NCBI GenBank assembly: GCA_050954885.1
Contig: JBPBPI010000109.1
Coordinates: 1-5,157 of the forward strand
Length of the DNA stretch: 5,157 nucleotides
Source: JBPBPI01 sp050954885
GTDB lineage: Bacteria; Pseudomonadota; Alphaproteobacteria; Caedimonadales; Caedimonadaceae
Direction: 5' to 3'
The translations under genes were made by a program, and so were the position numbers. Shown here piece by piece: positions 5,102-5,157 of this stretch. The notes beneath the pieces were generated by a model. It was not told the DNA's origin, ran no database searches, and worked only from the letters and a program-made list of their open reading frames with translations. Every line of letters starts with the position of its first letter. The stretch's first letter is position 1.

Positions 5102-5157
5102 TCAGTCGTCGCTGGTATCATCGGTCACAGCGATCACCAACACGGTCTGTGCAGCGT
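5102..5157 (-). CDS. Possible C-terminal end of an upstream gene
   Basis: The minus-strand frame is open from the right edge to a TGA at 5102 and reads AAQTVLVIAVTDDTSDD. The hydrophobic strand plus acidic tail looks protein-like, but 17 codons are too few to exclude chance. If real it would be the gene just upstream of the structured region in the same direction as terL, the usual place for a small terminase. Confidence 0.2.
   Translation of the reverse strand, partial: AAQTVLVIAVTDDTSDD

Larger units (their letters stand above)
4349..5157. other. 809-nt structured region without a convincing gene
   Basis: No ORF here combines length, a ribosome site and recognisable protein character. The longest candidates are 65-69 codons and overlap one another on opposite strands. 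What the region does hold is: a G-rich tract (4437-4460); short perfect palindromes at 4476-4492, 4651-4664, 4695-4707, 4924-4939, 5014-5029 and 5082-5094; a 44-nt nested dyad (4910-4953); CGTCCG repeats (4852-4891); paired ACCGT boxes; and a triplicated 12-mer (4974-5009). None of the hairpins is followed by a T-run. No tRNA cloverleaf was seen. Lying directly upstream of terL, it could be a transcription control region, a packaging (cos/pac) site or a replication element. The sequence does not decide between these. Confidence 0.6.

Noticed and set aside
4349..5157. CRISPR array or tRNA gene
   Set aside because: No evenly spaced identical repeats with unique spacers, and no cloverleaf or T-loop consensus was seen.

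Overview
The window is a piece of a tailed double-stranded DNA bacteriophage or prophage. Four consecutive genes on the minus strand form a DNA-packaging and head-assembly cassette. In transcription order (right to left) they are the terminase large subunit (2912-4348), an SPP1 gp6-like portal protein (1394-2875), a short coiled-coil scaffold protein (811-1320) and the major capsid protein (753 down to base 1, cut by the window edge). TGA works as a normal stop. The host cannot be named from sequence alone; the TerL type, with an 'HWDLAGT' nuclease motif, is common in proteobacterial prophages, which is only a weak hint.

The genes are separated by short spacers of 36, 73 and 57 nt. TerL and portal begin with GTG and lack a convincing Shine-Dalgarno. 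Scaffold and capsid begin with ATG, each 8-9 nt after a GAGA-type ribosome site. The 7-mer TAAATAC occurs three times on the minus strand, each time in the spacer just before terL, portal and scaffold, and nowhere else in the window. The capsid leader instead carries a CTATAGG..GAGA element resembling T7/SP6-family promoters.

The genes work together as follows. TerL cuts and pumps DNA through the portal, which nucleates the procapsid. The scaffold directs capsid-protein polymerisation and then leaves. No small terminase, protease or minor head gene is visible.

The right-hand 809 bases (4349-5157) hold no convincing gene. They are unusually structured. There is a G-rich tract, six or more short perfect palindromes, a 44-nt nested dyad at 4910-4953, and CGTCCG repeats beside it. 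Pairs of ACCGT boxes 11-12 nt apart recur about every 103 nt. This looks like a control or packaging region upstream of terL and is the most interesting part of the window. Several short ORFs can be drawn through it on both strands, but they contradict one another and mostly lack ribosome sites.
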